Positions 1-9,516 are shown, counted from the stretch's first letter. The stretch is 64,000 nucleotides of DNA from Candidatus Saccharimonadota bacterium (GCA_905372275.1 CAJPON010000003.1:43602-107601), one strand, 5' to 3'. Numbers and translations are program-made. The notes: a model not told the origin generated them from the sequence alone.

Positions 1-1336
1 TAGCCGACAACGCTTTCAGGCTACCCTTACCATAATTAAGTTTAGGCGTAAAATCATTACCCTCGCTACCTGGACTCGGCGTCGCCCAGCGCCAAGTCGC
101 AGTTTTAGCATCATACGCCCAAGATCGCCCTTTGTTACTAACACTATCGGCTTTCTCATACGGTATCACGCCGTTCTTATAGGTAGTTAACCCGTTGGCA
201 TCTTGCAACCACACTGTTCCGGATGCCTTGTCAAGATGCAGCGTCTTCCCCGATATAACAAAGATTTTACCCGGCAGAACTGCGCCTGATAGCTTCGAAA
301 GGCTATCAGTAGAATCTGATTCCGCTTGGTTGCCGCTACGCAAGCGGTATAGCGATAAGTCTATTGGGCTTTGACCAACATTTTTAACCTTCACATAGCT
401 ATGACAAGCAAGGTTCGGATCAGCCGTAGTACAATCTGCTGGATTCGGTAAAATTTCTAGAATCTGTAAAGTTGGCGTCAGCGGCAAACGGTACAAATCA
501 CTTGATATCATATTGCCAGTCGCTCGTTTACGAAAATCAGTTTTAAAGACGCCAGTTCGATAAGACTTACTCCAGCCTTTACGCTCCCAAATATCATTTT
601 GATATTTACCGAGATCGGCGTTGTTAATTCGAACCGCCTCAACCAGCTGGCCAGCTTGATAAACATTTATCTCTTTGTCATACAAAGCATCGCTATTTGG
701 AGTTGGACAGCCCGCTAAAGGCAATGCTTCATCCGCATGCGACAAGTTCGAGCTGTACAGCGTTAAATAACTCTTCGGCCGCAGATAATCTCGCAATTTA
801 GCATTACAAACAAAATCAGCTTCCGCTGTTGCGTAACGTAGTTCTAGCGATACCTGTCCTAGATCGAAAAATTTATCACTAGTATTGTAAAGTTCTATCG
901 CCGCATAGCCGTATTTTGGATCAGTTTTAAACGCCGAGACTACAACATCATTTTTTGCTAACACCGGTGACGGCAATGTCGTTATTTTATCTACAGTTTC
1001 GTTGGCATTAGTAGGGTTTAACGGGACCGACGGCGGGATTTCAGCAGACTTGGCAGCGGTTTTGTTTTCAGCAGTCTGCCGCGGGAGTGTCTTCCCATCG
1101 TTCGCAGCTGGCAGTGAATTAGAATTTTCTTTATTAATTAGCGGCTCGTTAGACTTACCGAGTTTTTCCTCTTGTTTAGCGGTTGGTAAATTCTCGCTAT
1201 TGTTTTCGCTCGCAACGCTTAGCGTGTTATCCGGCGAAACAGCCGCCGTCGATACAGCATCTGCCGCTGCCAACCCCGAAAATACTGGCTGAAGAGTTAT
1301 AGTTGCTATCAAAATGACGAGTTTTAGACATCGCAT
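1..1336 (-). CDS. Secreted lamin-tail-domain protein (3' end outside window)
   Basis: The frame is open on the minus strand from ATG at 1336 to the window edge (about 445 codons), so the C-terminus is missing. AGGAGG lies 5-10 bases before the start. The first 24 residues form a signal peptide (MRCLKLVILIATITLQPVFS, then small residues). A low-complexity Ser/Asn/Glu/Lys linker follows. Two lamin-tail-like beta domains come next: one has ELYNTSDKFFDLGQVSLELRY, the other SYVKVKNVGQSPIDLSLYRLR followed by a PGKIFVISG strand. Such domains in bacteria occur on secreted or surface proteins and may bind surfaces or polymers. Function here is unknown. The secretion call is firm and the domain call is fairly firm. 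Confidence 0.75.
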   Translation of the reverse strand, partial: MRCLKLVILIATITLQPVFSGLAAADAVSTAAVSPDNTLSVASENNSENLPTAKQEEKLGKSNEPLINKENSNSLPAANDGKTLPRQTAENKTAAKSAEIPPSVPLNPTNANETVDKITTLPSPVLAKNDVVVSAFKTDPKYGYAAIELYNTSDKFFDLGQVSLELRYATAEADFVCNAKLRDYLRPKSYLTLYSSNLSHADEALPLAGCPTPNSDALYDKEINVYQAGQLVEAVRINNADLGKYQNDIWERKGWSKSYRTGVFKTDFRKRATGNMISSDLYRLPLTPTLQILEILPNPADCTTADPNLACHSYVKVKNVGQSPIDLSLYRLRSGNQAESDSTDSLSKLSGAVLPGKIFVISGKTLHLDKASGTVWLQDANGLTTYKNGVIPYEKADSVSNKGRSWAYDAKTATWRWATPSPGSEGNDFTPKLNYGKGSLKALSA

Positions 1337-1404
1337 CAGGCCTCCTAGCAATTATAAATACCATGTATACTTATAATCTACATGAAGGTAAGCTTAAAAG
1401 TCAA

Positions 1405-2130
1405 CTAATCGTTAATATCAGCAGTAATATCGGCATTCGTATAGACGTTTACTACATCATCAAGATCGTCGAGCGCGTCAATAATTTTTATTACTTTGCG
1501 AGCGGTTTCAGCATCGCTGATAGGCACGTCATTTTTGGCAATGTATTGCAACTCGGCTTCCTCGATGGTCATACCTGCATCGAGCAACGCCTTACGAACG
1601 CTCGCTAAATCTTTCATGCCAGTATAGACAATTAGTTTACCATCAGCCTCAACAGCATCTTCGGCGCCTGCGTCAAGTACTTGCAACAATGCTTCTTCGC
1701 CGCTTGCTGCCACCCGAATAACCCCTTTGCGGTCAAATTGAAACATCACGCTGCCAGCATCAGCCATTGAACCGCCGTTTTTAGTTAAAGCCAATTTCAC
1801 CTCTGGCAAAGTTCGATTACGGTTATCAGTGGCTGTTTCAATGATAATCCCTACGCCGCCAGGGCCATAGCCCTCGTAAGTAATTTCCTCTAGCGTCGCT
1901 AAATTTTTGTCGGCAACCCGGTCGATCGCTCGCTGGATATTGGCAGCCGGCATATTTGCTGCCTTAGCTTTTTCGATAGCCATCGCTAGACTAGAGTTCA
2001 TTGTGGGGTCAGTGCCAGCCCGCGCTGCGATAGCGATCTGGTTGCCAATTTTAGTGAAAATCGCACCGCGTTTAGCATCAACAACAGCTTTTTGACGATG
2101 TGTTGTCGCCCATTTACTATGTCCTGACAT
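1405..2130 (-). CDS. yebC: YebC/PmpR family protein
   Basis: This 241-residue protein has the family N-terminus MSGHSKWATTHRQKAVVDAK and the conserved GYGPGGVGIIIETATDNRNRT segment near residue 85. Length matches the family. YebC proteins were described as DNA-binding regulators, and recent work links them to translation of proline-rich stretches on the ribosome. In many bacteria the gene lies near ruvC, but no ruv gene is visible here. A Shine-Dalgarno sequence (GAGGAG) precedes the start. It is separated from comEC by about 60 bases and is probably transcribed on its own. Confidence 0.93.
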   Translation of the reverse strand: MSGHSKWATTHRQKAVVDAKRGAIFTKIGNQIAIAARAGTDPTMNSSLAMAIEKAKAANMPAANIQRAIDRVADKNLATLEEITYEGYGPGGVGIIIETATDNRNRTLPEVKLALTKNGGSMADAGSVMFQFDRKGVIRVAASGEEALLQVLDAGAEDAVEADGKLIVYTGMKDLASVRKALLDAGMTIEEAELQYIAKNDVPISDAETARKVIKIIDALDDLDDVVNVYTNADITADIND

Positions 2131-2189
2131 GACTACTCCTCGTTAGTTTATTGATAAATGCTTACTCATATAATAGCAAATGAGCCCTG

Positions 2190-3629
2190 TTATGTCACTA
2201 TTGAAGCGTCGCGCAGTCGATAGCCGCTACGCCATTTCATGAACCACACTGCCGCAATTATCAAACCGTACCATAGCGCCGCTATCCACCACGGTACTTG
2301 CAGTTCAACTGCAGCCCAAGATTGCTCGGCGCACCAATTCACTACTGCAATCATCGCATCAAGCATCATCTGCGCTGGCCAGCCAACGATGTGCGCTATC
2401 GCTGGAACAATCAATCCGCTAACGCCACCTATTGATGTTAGCAGCATCGCCAACGGTATAAACGGACCAACCAGGATATTCGCCAACAACGAAATTATAC
2501 TCAACTGCCCAAAGGCCGCCATAATAATCGGTGCAGTTACCAGCTGTGCCGCTAACGTTTCTAACAAAATTTGAATGATAGCTGGAACTTTATCAGCCGA
2601 GAAGAAATAAGCCGTCATCACTGGCGCCACAATAATTACGCCAGCAAACGCCGCAAAACTCAGCATCCAGCCCATGTCGCCCCAAGCATAACTCGAATTA
2701 CACAATACCGTTATTGCCGATACTAGCCCCAGCAAAACAACTGGATGAAATTTTCGACCAACATACCATGCTAATAAACTTAATCCGGTAACAAGCCCGG
2801 CGCGCACCATGCTCGGGCTAGCGCCAGTCATAGCGATAAAACCCAGCACCAAACTACAGCTAACTAGTGTCGCTAAATATTTTGATATTTTTGCGAATAG
2901 CCGCCGCGCCAAACGTACCAGAATTGTTAAATTGTAGCCGCTCGCTACAATGATATGCGTCAGACCAGCAATCTTCAAAGCCTCTAGTAGATCATCTGGC
3001 AGCATACTTTTCTTGCCTAATAAAAAGCCAATCCCTAGGCTAGCTCCTGGATCATCAACCGCTTTATGTACGCCATCAGCAAAATTATCGCGCAGCTCTA
3101 GTGCTGGATCGCCGCCAGCTGTTCGCTTGACACTGTCAAGCTTCGGCCTTGCTAATACCGCCGCGAAATTGCCAAAACCCGGCTTCAATACACCGCGCAA
3201 AACAAGTTCGTCACCGCGTTTAATTGCTGGATTACCGCGCAGCGACAACCAAATTTGGCCAGGTAAAAACGTATTGCCCATTTTGATATAAGTTATTTGC
3301 AGTCTCGTGCTACCAGCTACGTTATCTGCGTCATCCCGCACTATGCCGGTTAATTGCACCGACTGACCATACAGCGGTTTATATAACTGTAATTGCACTT
3401 GATCGCTAGAGCCGCGAGCCAGTCCAACCAACAGCCCTGCGCCTAGCGTTAAAATTAACAAAATCCGCCGCCGCTGCCAAAAAGCTAAACTAATCAGCGG
3501 GATGGACGCAATAATTAACCACCAGCTAGCCCCGTTCCACCATTGCGCCAATACCACGCCACTAACTAGCCCGTAGCATAAAGCAGCAATATGCCACATT
3601 GGATGAAGCCGCTCGCCCAACCATCTCAT
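2190..3629 (-). CDS. comEC: ComEC/Rec2 DNA-uptake channel, short form
   Basis: 479 residues with many membrane segments. An OB-like region (about residues 85-165) precedes the competence domain, seen in LLGKKSMLPDDLLEALKIAGLTHIIVASGYN, where the SGYN motif is typical. The C-terminal metallo-beta-lactamase domain of long ComEC proteins is absent, as the protein ends soon after the last helices. ComEC carries single-stranded DNA across the cytoplasmic membrane during transformation. A TACTAT box ends 6 bases before the ATG, so the mRNA is probably leaderless. The match to the competence domain is clear; lack of the nuclease-like domain is seen directly. Confidence 0.88.
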   Translation of the reverse strand: MRWLGERLHPMWHIAALCYGLVSGVVLAQWWNGASWWLIIASIPLISLAFWQRRRILLILTLGAGLLVGLARGSSDQVQLQLYKPLYGQSVQLTGIVRDDADNVAGSTRLQITYIKMGNTFLPGQIWLSLRGNPAIKRGDELVLRGVLKPGFGNFAAVLARPKLDSVKRTAGGDPALELRDNFADGVHKAVDDPGASLGIGFLLGKKSMLPDDLLEALKIAGLTHIIVASGYNLTILVRLARRLFAKISKYLATLVSCSLVLGFIAMTGASPSMVRAGLVTGLSLLAWYVGRKFHPVVLLGLVSAITVLCNSSYAWGDMGWMLSFAAFAGVIIVAPVMTAYFFSADKVPAIIQILLETLAAQLVTAPIIMAAFGQLSIISLLANILVGPFIPLAMLLTSIGGVSGLIVPAIAHIVGWPAQMMLDAMIAVVNWCAEQSWAAVELQVPWWIAALWYGLIIAAVWFMKWRSGYRLRDASIVT

Positions 3630-3688
3630 ATTTCGATAGTAGCATAGCTTGACACGACTCGCCGCAAACTGTATAGTAAGATTTACTC

Positions 3689-3765
3689 GGGCCCATAGCT
3701 CAGCTGGTTAGAGCACCTGCCTTTTAAGCAGGGTGTCGTGAGTTCAAGCCTCACTGGGCCCTCCA
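3689..3765 (+). tRNA. tRNA-Lys (anticodon TTT)
   Basis: The acceptor stem GGGCCCA (3689-3695) pairs with TGGGCCC (3755-3761). A D-arm with AGCTCAGCTGGTTAGAGC, an anticodon stem CCTGC/GCAGG around the loop CTTTTAA, and a T-loop TTCAAGC are present. The discriminator base and CCA (3763-3765) are encoded in the DNA. The anticodon TTT reads lysine codons AAA and AAG. Confidence 0.96.
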
Positions 3766-3778
3766 TTTTAAAAACAAG

Positions 3779-3812
3779 AAGACCTTTTCAGTGTGAAGGT
3801 CTTTTATTTTTT
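3779..3812 (+). terminator. Rho-independent terminator after tRNA-Lys
   Basis: AAGACCTT (3779-3786) pairs with AAGGTCTT (3796-3803) around a 9-base loop, and a run of T follows. It sits 14 bases after the tRNA CCA. Confidence 0.85.
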
Positions 3813-3820
3813 AACTGTCT

Positions 3821-4309
3821 TTATTCTTTACTCTTCTTTTTTGATTCGTTGCGCCGCACATGAGTTTGCAACACATCAATTATCGACAGCACCAGGCACA
3901 CAGTCACGATAATGGCATAAGACGCATTAATACGGCTGACGATTTGCTTGCCGAACTCATCAACCACTAGCGCATTTTCTAGCGGCTCAAACATTAATAC
4001 CACAGCTAACACTGCAAATACCACTGACCCGCCAATTCGCTGAAATTTGTTACTAGCCGCCGGCCCGCTGAATAATAATATCAGTGAAGGCGCTAGAGTT
4101 AATATCACCGCTACTACATCTACTAACGGCGGACGGATAATGACAATGCCGAGATTAGCAACGTATGGCGTTGCCTCGCTACTCCACAAATCAGCCAAGA
4201 TTGAACCAGCTGCTAGCGCTAGCGTCAGTACGCCGAATCGCCGGCGCGTCATATATGCCAACAAAAACAACACGCCAAAGACTATTGCTAGAACGATAGT
4301 AAAAGTCAT
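3821..4309 (-). CDS. Hypothetical membrane protein, about four helices
   Basis: 162 residues with about four hydrophobic segments (around residues 1-20, 50-80, 90-110, 130-150) and a charged C-terminal tail (RRNESKKKSKE), which is probably cytoplasmic. I do not recognise a family with confidence; the layout recalls CvpA-like proteins but no diagnostic motif is visible. A TAAAAT box ends 6 bases before the ATG, which suggests a leaderless transcript. It lies between tRNA-Lys and dnaJ. Confidence 0.7.
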   Translation of the reverse strand: MTFTIVLAIVFGVLFLLAYMTRRRFGVLTLALAAGSILADLWSSEATPYVANLGIVIIRPPLVDVVAVILTLAPSLILLFSGPAASNKFQRIGGSVVFAVLAVVLMFEPLENALVVDEFGKQIVSRINASYAIIVTVCLVLSIIDVLQTHVRRNESKKKSKE

Positions 4310-4362
4310 GCTTTTATTTTATCATGTCGTCTATGTACGACGGCAAGTTAAAAGCCCGTGCC

Positions 4363-5478
4363 TCACGAGAAAATACCGCGTTTTTTAGAGGCTTCGAATT
4401 GCTCTAACAGTTCACGCTGCTTTTTAGACAGTTTAGTCGGTGTATCGACAATAATGCTAACGATATGGGCGCCGCGCCGTTCGCTGCGCGGGTATGGCAC
4501 GCCATGGCCAGACAATTTAAAATCAGTACCCGACTGCGTACCGGCCGGTACCTTCATGGTAATTATGCCGTCGACTGTCTCAACGTCAATTTCAGTACCG
4601 AGTGCCGCATCAACCATACCGATATGTTCTTGGCTAAGAATCAAATCGCCCTCGCGGGTAAACTTCTTATGCGCTTTAACGCGAATATTGATGTATAAAT
4701 CACCACGGTCGCCGTCGGCAATCGCTTCACCGCGCTCGCGCAAACGAATTGTCGAACCGTCATCAATACCTGCTGGAATTTTGACAGTGATTTTCTGCTC
4801 GCGCCGCTGCACGCCAGAGCCGTGGCAAACTGTGCATTCTTTCTCGGGTATTTTACCGCGGCCTTTACAGGTTTCGCAAACTACCGCTTGTTGGATCGGG
4901 CCAAACATAGTGTTCATTGTGCGGACACGCTGGCCAGCCCCTTGGCAATCTGGACAAGTTTTCATCTCGAAACCCGGCTCGACGGTCGTACCGTGACAAT
5001 GCTCACACTCGTCATTAATCATTAACGCAATCTCGACATCTTTACCAAACACCGCTTCTTCGAAAGTCAAAGTAACACGCGTTTCAACGTCGCGCCCACG
5101 CGGCCGGCTATTGCGGCGCGATTGCCCGGACGGCCCGCCAAAAAACTGACTGAAAATATCGCCCAAGCCTTCGCCAAAATCGAAATTAATATTTTGACCT
5201 TGGCCGAAACCGCCAAAACCTTCAAAAGGATTACCGCTGTAACCAGCACCGCCGCCAGAACCGCCTACGCCAGCATGACCGAACTGGTCGTAACGTTGGC
5301 GTTTTTGCTTGTCTTTGAGAACTTCGTAAGCTTCGTTAATCTCTTTGAATTTCTCTTCGCTGCCGCCTTCTTTGTCGGGGTGATATTTAACAGCCAGCTT
5401 ACGAAAAGCTTTCTTGACTTCGTCTTCAGAGGCGTTTTTGCTGATACCTAGTACTTCATAATAGTCGCGCTTTGCCAT
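4363..5478 (-). CDS. dnaJ: Chaperone protein DnaJ
   Basis: 371 residues with full class I DnaJ architecture: a J-domain with HPD at residues 33-35, a Gly/Phe-rich region (about 65-110), four zinc-finger repeats (CEHCHGTT, CPDCQGAG, CETCKGRG, CTVCHGSG), and the C-terminal substrate-binding domains. It stimulates DnaK ATPase and hands over unfolded protein. DnaK and GrpE are not in this window. A CIRCE operator and sigma70 promoter lie directly upstream, so HrcA repression and heat induction are expected. Confidence 0.98.
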   Translation of the reverse strand: MAKRDYYEVLGISKNASEDEVKKAFRKLAVKYHPDKEGGSEEKFKEINEAYEVLKDKQKRQRYDQFGHAGVGGSGGGAGYSGNPFEGFGGFGQGQNINFDFGEGLGDIFSQFFGGPSGQSRRNSRPRGRDVETRVTLTFEEAVFGKDVEIALMINDECEHCHGTTVEPGFEMKTCPDCQGAGQRVRTMNTMFGPIQQAVVCETCKGRGKIPEKECTVCHGSGVQRREQKITVKIPAGIDDGSTIRLRERGEAIADGDRGDLYINIRVKAHKKFTREGDLILSQEHIGMVDAALGTEIDVETVDGIITMKVPAGTQSGTDFKLSGHGVPYPRSERRGAHIVSIIVDTPTKLSKKQRELLEQFEASKKRGIFS

Positions 5479-5486
5479 ATTGCTAT

Positions 5487-5524
5487 AGTATAGCGCGTTA
5501 GCACTCGAAGTGCAAGAGTGCTAA
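5487..5524 (-). promoter_or_regulatory. dnaJ promoter with CIRCE operator
   Basis: A perfect CIRCE inverted repeat TTAGCACTC-N9-GAGTGCTAA covers 5498-5524. On the minus strand TTGCAC (5510-5515) and TATACT (5487-5492) are spaced by 17 bases, so the -35 box lies inside the CIRCE spacer. HrcA bound here would block RNA polymerase. Confidence 0.95.
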
Positions 5525-5534
5525 AATTACTAAC

Positions 5535-6554
5535 TTATTTGACGTCAGTAGCCGATGGACTCTTATTATTTTTGTTCGGATTACGCGCCGCTAGCACGCG
5601 CAAATCGTCAACTACATCAAATTCATCAAGGATTTTACGGCCGAGCAACGCCTCTAATGCATCCTCGAGCGTTAGAATGCCCGCTGTCTCGCGATAATCA
5701 TTAACAACAATAAACATATGATGCCGCGTCTTGATAAAGGCCGACAAGGCGCGCTCCAGCTTCTGGTTTTGGTTGATAAAGTAAATCTTCTTGTCCATCG
5801 CCGTTTCAACGCGGCTAGTTTTCTTACCGTTATCAAGCGTCAGTAAGCTACGAATATGCAGAATACCAACAATATGGTCAATATCACCGTCAGTCACCGG
5901 GAAGCGGCTATGACCAGTCTTATGCAGTTCATCAAGCAGCAACGGCCCAATCACATCTTCCTTAGCTACTGTATTCATTACGCCGCGCGGCGTCATTACC
6001 TCTTCGACGGTTTTTTCATGAAAATGCAGGGCATTATTGATTAATTTTTTCTCTTCAAGCGACAATATTCCCGATGATTCGCGTATCAAATGCTCAAGTT
6101 CTTCCCGCGAGCTAAGAATATTCGGCTCATTCTGCACGTTAACACTGCGCAAAACTTGCCCCAAGCGCGGATGCCGCTCGACGAAAGTCAGCAATCTCGG
6201 CTCTATCCGCCGGTAATATCCATCAACCATCTGCACCAACCAGTCAAAATGAGCAATTCTACTATATACTAAAGATGTCATCACGCTAATGGCCACGCCG
6301 ATAAAAAAACCAAACGCCGATACTGCCGATAATACCGCCAGAACCAGTAGTAGAGCTTCGGTTGCTTTACGCAGCGATACAATATCATCAAGCAGTAGTA
6401 TTCGTCGTAATTCGTCAGCCGCTGTGGTGTCGCCCTTACGACGGCGGCGTTCTAGCTCGTACATTGATAGCTTTGTTCGGCGCGGCGAAATTGACGTCAC
6501 TGCTATCAACGCTAAGGTAATCATCACAAACAAAATCGCTAAGAATAACCGCAT
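5535..6554 (-). CDS. CBS-domain membrane protein, CorC/CNNM-like
   Basis: 339 residues from the ATG at 6554. Longer upstream starts would overlap the divergent gene at 6634, and a TACAAT box ends exactly 6 bases before this ATG. Two N-terminal hydrophobic segments (about residues 1-20 and 60-90) precede a cytoplasmic part with the hemolysin-C/CorC signature (SSGILSLEEKKLINNALHF, VEEVMTPR) and a pair of CBS domains (about residues 180-300). Family members sense nucleotides or Mg and are tied to ion efflux. The C-terminal CorC_HlyC transporter-associated domain is not seen. Confidence 0.83.
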   Translation of the reverse strand: MRLFLAILFVMITLALIAVTSISPRRTKLSMYELERRRRKGDTTAADELRRILLLDDIVSLRKATEALLLVLAVLSAVSAFGFFIGVAISVMTSLVYSRIAHFDWLVQMVDGYYRRIEPRLLTFVERHPRLGQVLRSVNVQNEPNILSSREELEHLIRESSGILSLEEKKLINNALHFHEKTVEEVMTPRGVMNTVAKEDVIGPLLLDELHKTGHSRFPVTDGDIDHIVGILHIRSLLTLDNGKKTSRVETAMDKKIYFINQNQKLERALSAFIKTRHHMFIVVNDYRETAGILTLEDALEALLGRKILDEFDVVDDLRVLAARNPNKNNKSPSATDVK

Positions 6555-6633
6555 ACATATATTGTACCGCAAGCCCGCTTGATTGGCGAGCTCATAAGCA
6601 GTATAATAGCCTCTAGTAATAAGCGGAGGAAAT

Positions 6634-7383
6634 ATGACCAAAAAGGCATGGATTATTTTTGCGGCGATGTGCGTAGGATTGATTGGCGGCTTGATTTTTT
6701 TACAGCAGCGCAATCAAATTGATGTTTCAAGCGTCGATACTACGAAGGTGCAGCCAGCATCGAGCGAAAGCGGCAATATTAGCGAGCATGTTTATGGTAA
6801 CGCCAACAGCAAAGTACTATTAGTTGAATATGCCGATTTTCAATGTCCAGGCTGCAATTCATCTTACCCGGTCACAAAAAAAGTCACTGAAAAGTACAAA
6901 GACAAGATCGGGTTTATCTTCCGCAATTATCCGCTAACTAGCGCTCACCCGAACGCGCTGGCCGCGGCGGCTGCCGCCGAATCAGCTGGACTGCAAGGTA
7001 AGTACTGGGAAATGCACAACTCGCTTTTCGAAAATCGAGCTAGCTGGGTAGAGTTGTCTGGGTCTACGCGCACTGATGCTTTCGTGAAACTAGCTTCAGA
7101 CATTAAAGACCTGAACGTGGACAAATTCAAAACCGATCTCGAGAACCCAGCAATCCGTAAAAAAATTGACTACGATATGGCACTCGGCAAAAAAGATAGC
7201 GTGAGCGGTACTCCAGCTATGCTCATCAATGGCAAGGACGTAGGTAATCAAAAAGTACTCAACGGCAAGCTAGTCAGCGGCACGAATAGTGACAATGACG
7301 CTAATTATGTCTGGGCTAATGCTGATAATTTTGAAAAGTTCGTTATCCAGCCAGCAATGAAATCTGCCGGAATCAGCTACTAG
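6634..7383 (+). CDS. Membrane-anchored DsbA-like thiol oxidoreductase
   Basis: 249 residues. A single N-terminal helix (about residues 5-24) anchors or exports the protein. The thioredoxin fold has the active site CPGC at residues 71-74 after VLLVEYADFQ, and the cis-proline loop SGTPAMLING. It resembles the DsbA/BdbD group that makes disulfides in exported proteins. The Shine-Dalgarno GGAGG sits well before ATG 6634. Its stop overlaps the stop of the convergent small gene by 3 bases. Two more exported thiol proteins (53521-54237 and 55118-55732) are in the window. Confidence 0.92.
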   Translation: MTKKAWIIFAAMCVGLIGGLIFLQQRNQIDVSSVDTTKVQPASSESGNISEHVYGNANSKVLLVEYADFQCPGCNSSYPVTKKVTEKYKDKIGFIFRNYPLTSAHPNALAAAAAAESAGLQGKYWEMHNSLFENRASWVELSGSTRTDAFVKLASDIKDLNVDKFKTDLENPAIRKKIDYDMALGKKDSVSGTPAMLINGKDVGNQKVLNGKLVSGTNSDNDANYVWANADNFEKFVIQPAMKSAGISY

Positions 7384-7712
7384 CTGTTATTCATATTGGT
7401 ATTTGGTGGACCTGCTTGTTGATTCTTGTTTGATGAGCTAGGCGACTCCTGAGGTGCGGTAGCGTTATTTGTGCTAGAACCAGCCTGCTGCGGCACTAGT
7501 GAATTGCCTCCAGGCGCACCATTCATTGCATTGCTTTGCGATGATTTATTGACTTGCATACCACCAACAAAACCTAATCCGCCAGCGAACAACACAATTG
7601 CTATGACGGCCAAAATCATAGTTGGCATCATAGACGAGCATTGCGCCACTGGCCGTATTGATGGCGCACCACTAGAAGACATTTCAAAACCATCTTCAAT
7701 TTTAGTTGGCAT
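7380..7712 (-). CDS. Hypothetical single-helix protein with Ser/Asn/Gln-rich tail
   Basis: 110 residues: a short cytoplasmic start, one membrane helix (about residues 30-52, MILAVIAIVLFAGGLGFVGG), then a disordered tail rich in Ser, Asn, Gln, Pro and Gly. AAGGAGATG lies upstream of ATG. No family is recognised. The tail composition resembles a wall-spanning linker. It sits upstream in the direction of the two-component system but is not clearly in one operon with it. Confidence 0.65.
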   Translation of the reverse strand: MPTKIEDGFEMSSSGAPSIRPVAQCSSMMPTMILAVIAIVLFAGGLGFVGGMQVNKSSQSNAMNGAPGGNSLVPQQAGSSTNNATAPQESPSSSNKNQQAGPPNTNMNNS

Positions 7713-7783
7713 TTATTCATCTCCTTTTGTTAATTAATATTGATTAAAATATAACTAGGAGCTATTAAAGACGCCTTAAAAAA

Positions 7784-8797
7784 TTATTTTTTCTTGTTGT
7801 ATGCAGGAAGAATGACCGTAAAAGTCGAACCAACATTCTGTTCGCTATCGACGTTAATTCGTCCGCCATGCGCCTTAATAATCCGCTCGGCAATTGACAA
7901 GCCTAAGCCGTATCCAGCAGTAGTACGCGACTCTTCGGCTCTATAAAACCGCGTGAAAATTTGCGACTTTACTTCGTCGCTCATGCCAATACCAGCATCC
8001 GCTACAGCAACGCTGACGTGCTTACCCTTTTTGCTGCTAGAAATAATAATGGTACCGCCTTTGTTGCTATATTTAATAGCATTGTCTAGCAAAATTGTGA
8101 AAAGCTGTTCTAAACTTTGTCGATCGCCAAGCAGCAAAAAATTTTTAGTTTTATCATCGATAGCAATATCTTTTGCCAGCGCCTGATTTACTACTAGGTT
8201 CATCGCCCGAGCAATCACCGATTGCAAACCGACCTTGCCTTTCTGAATTTCCAGCTTGTCTTCTTTGAGCAACCCTAACATTGAGTTGGTTAATTTTTGT
8301 AAACGTTTAACATCATCAACATTGTCGGTGATAACTTGCTTAGCCTGTTTGAGAGTCAATTTCGGATTCATTGATGCCACCTCATTAGCTGCCAGTAGTG
8401 CGGTCAACGGCGTGCGTAATTCGTGACTAGCATCGCTGACAAAACGCGATTGCGCCGCCATATTATCCTCGATTGGCTGCAGCGTATGCTGAGCCAGTAG
8501 ATAGCTGATTAGTCCGCCTATCAAAAACACCGTCAAATTTGCCAACAGCAAGTTTAGGCGAATCGCCGCCATCGCTTCATCTTCAAGCGTATCAAGATAG
8601 CTATGAATTGAAATAACCGCGCCCGGTTCGTTGGAACGAACTGTAGCCAGCGCCTGCTGATCGTTTGATGGACGACGATGAAATTCTTGACTTGATAATC
8701 CATAAATTATCAAACTAAAGGCGATCGACATAGACATGATGATCGCCAAATAGGTCCCCGCTAAGCGAACAACGGCACGTTGACCAACATTTTTCAT
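7784..8797 (-). CDS. Sensor histidine kinase
   Basis: 337 residues. Two membrane helices (about 13-35 and 80-102) enclose a short 45-residue outer loop. The dimerisation box FVSDASHELRTPLTALLA places the phospho-accepting His at residue 125. N box (LLDNAIKYS), G1 (VADAGIGM) and G2 (GYGLGLSIAERI) of the ATP-binding domain follow. The small sensor loop suggests that it senses membrane or partner protein state. The start overlaps the end of the response regulator gene by 4 bases, so the two are coupled. Confidence 0.95.
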   Translation of the reverse strand: MKNVGQRAVVRLAGTYLAIIMSMSIAFSLIIYGLSSQEFHRRPSNDQQALATVRSNEPGAVISIHSYLDTLEDEAMAAIRLNLLLANLTVFLIGGLISYLLAQHTLQPIEDNMAAQSRFVSDASHELRTPLTALLAANEVASMNPKLTLKQAKQVITDNVDDVKRLQKLTNSMLGLLKEDKLEIQKGKVGLQSVIARAMNLVVNQALAKDIAIDDKTKNFLLLGDRQSLEQLFTILLDNAIKYSNKGGTIIISSSKKGKHVSVAVADAGIGMSDEVKSQIFTRFYRAEESRTTAGYGLGLSIAERIIKAHGGRINVDSEQNVGSTFTVILPAYNKKK

Positions 8798-9483
8798 GCT
8801 TTTCTAATCTCGTCCTTAACGATGTATCCAAACCCTCGTACCGTTTGGATAATCGGATCAGCGCCTGGAAAAGGCTTATCAATTTTGTTGCGTAAATAGT
8901 TAATAAAAACTTCAACGTTATTCGGCAAAATATCGGCATCAAAGTCCCAAACGTGCGTCATGATGTTTTGCTTGCTGAGAATTTGATTCTTGTTGCGCAG
9001 CAAATATTCAAGAATGGCAAATTCTTTGTTAGATAGTTTGATATATTTACCAGCCCGTTTAGCAGTGTGATTAGCGACATCAAGTTCAAGATCACGCACT
9101 GTCAAAATGTTATCAAGTACATCCTGCGGCCGCCTCAGCAACGCCCGAACACGAGCGCCGAGAACCTCGAAGCTAAACGGCTTCGGCAAATAGTCGTCGG
9201 CACCGCTATCCAAGCCTTCCACAATATCTTTATTCTGATCTTTGGCTGTCAACATCAAGATTGGCGTTTTATTACCGTCAGCGCGCAGCTTTTTGGCGAC
9301 TTCAAAACCATTCATGATCGGCATCATCACGTCGAGAATGATGAGATCGTAATCATCAGCCCGCGCTGCATTGTAGCCATCCTCGCCATCATACTCGATA
9401 TCAACCGCGTAGCCGTCCATTTCGAGCCCTTGCTTGATCGACTTGGCAATTCTCTTCTCATCGTCAACAACCAAAATCTTCAT
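8794..9483 (-). CDS. OmpR/PhoB-type response regulator
   Basis: 229 residues. The receiver domain has the acidic pair DD (7-8), phospho-acceptor Asp51 in LIILDVMMP, and the conserved Lys in MLTAKD. The C-terminal winged-helix DNA-binding domain ends in the usual IQTVRGFGYIVKDE. Partner of the kinase encoded directly downstream. A TATAAT box ends 6 bases before the ATG, so the message is likely leaderless. Target genes cannot be told from the window. Confidence 0.96.
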   Translation of the reverse strand: MKILVVDDEKRIAKSIKQGLEMDGYAVDIEYDGEDGYNAARADDYDLIILDVMMPIMNGFEVAKKLRADGNKTPILMLTAKDQNKDIVEGLDSGADDYLPKPFSFEVLGARVRALLRRPQDVLDNILTVRDLELDVANHTAKRAGKYIKLSNKEFAILEYLLRNKNQILSKQNIMTHVWDFDADILPNNVEVFINYLRNKIDKPFPGADPIIQTVRGFGYIVKDEIRKA

Positions 9484-9516
9484 AATTTTATTATAACCTT
9501 TCTTTTGTTTAATGGT

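Noticed and set aside
1002..1292. Plus-strand open frame of 96 codons
   Set aside because: It is antisense to the low-complexity linker of the lamin-tail protein and has no supporting signals.
4322..4362. Possible dnaJ terminator (CGTG-AGG-CACG followed by a few T)
   Set aside because: The stem is only four bases and the T run is short.
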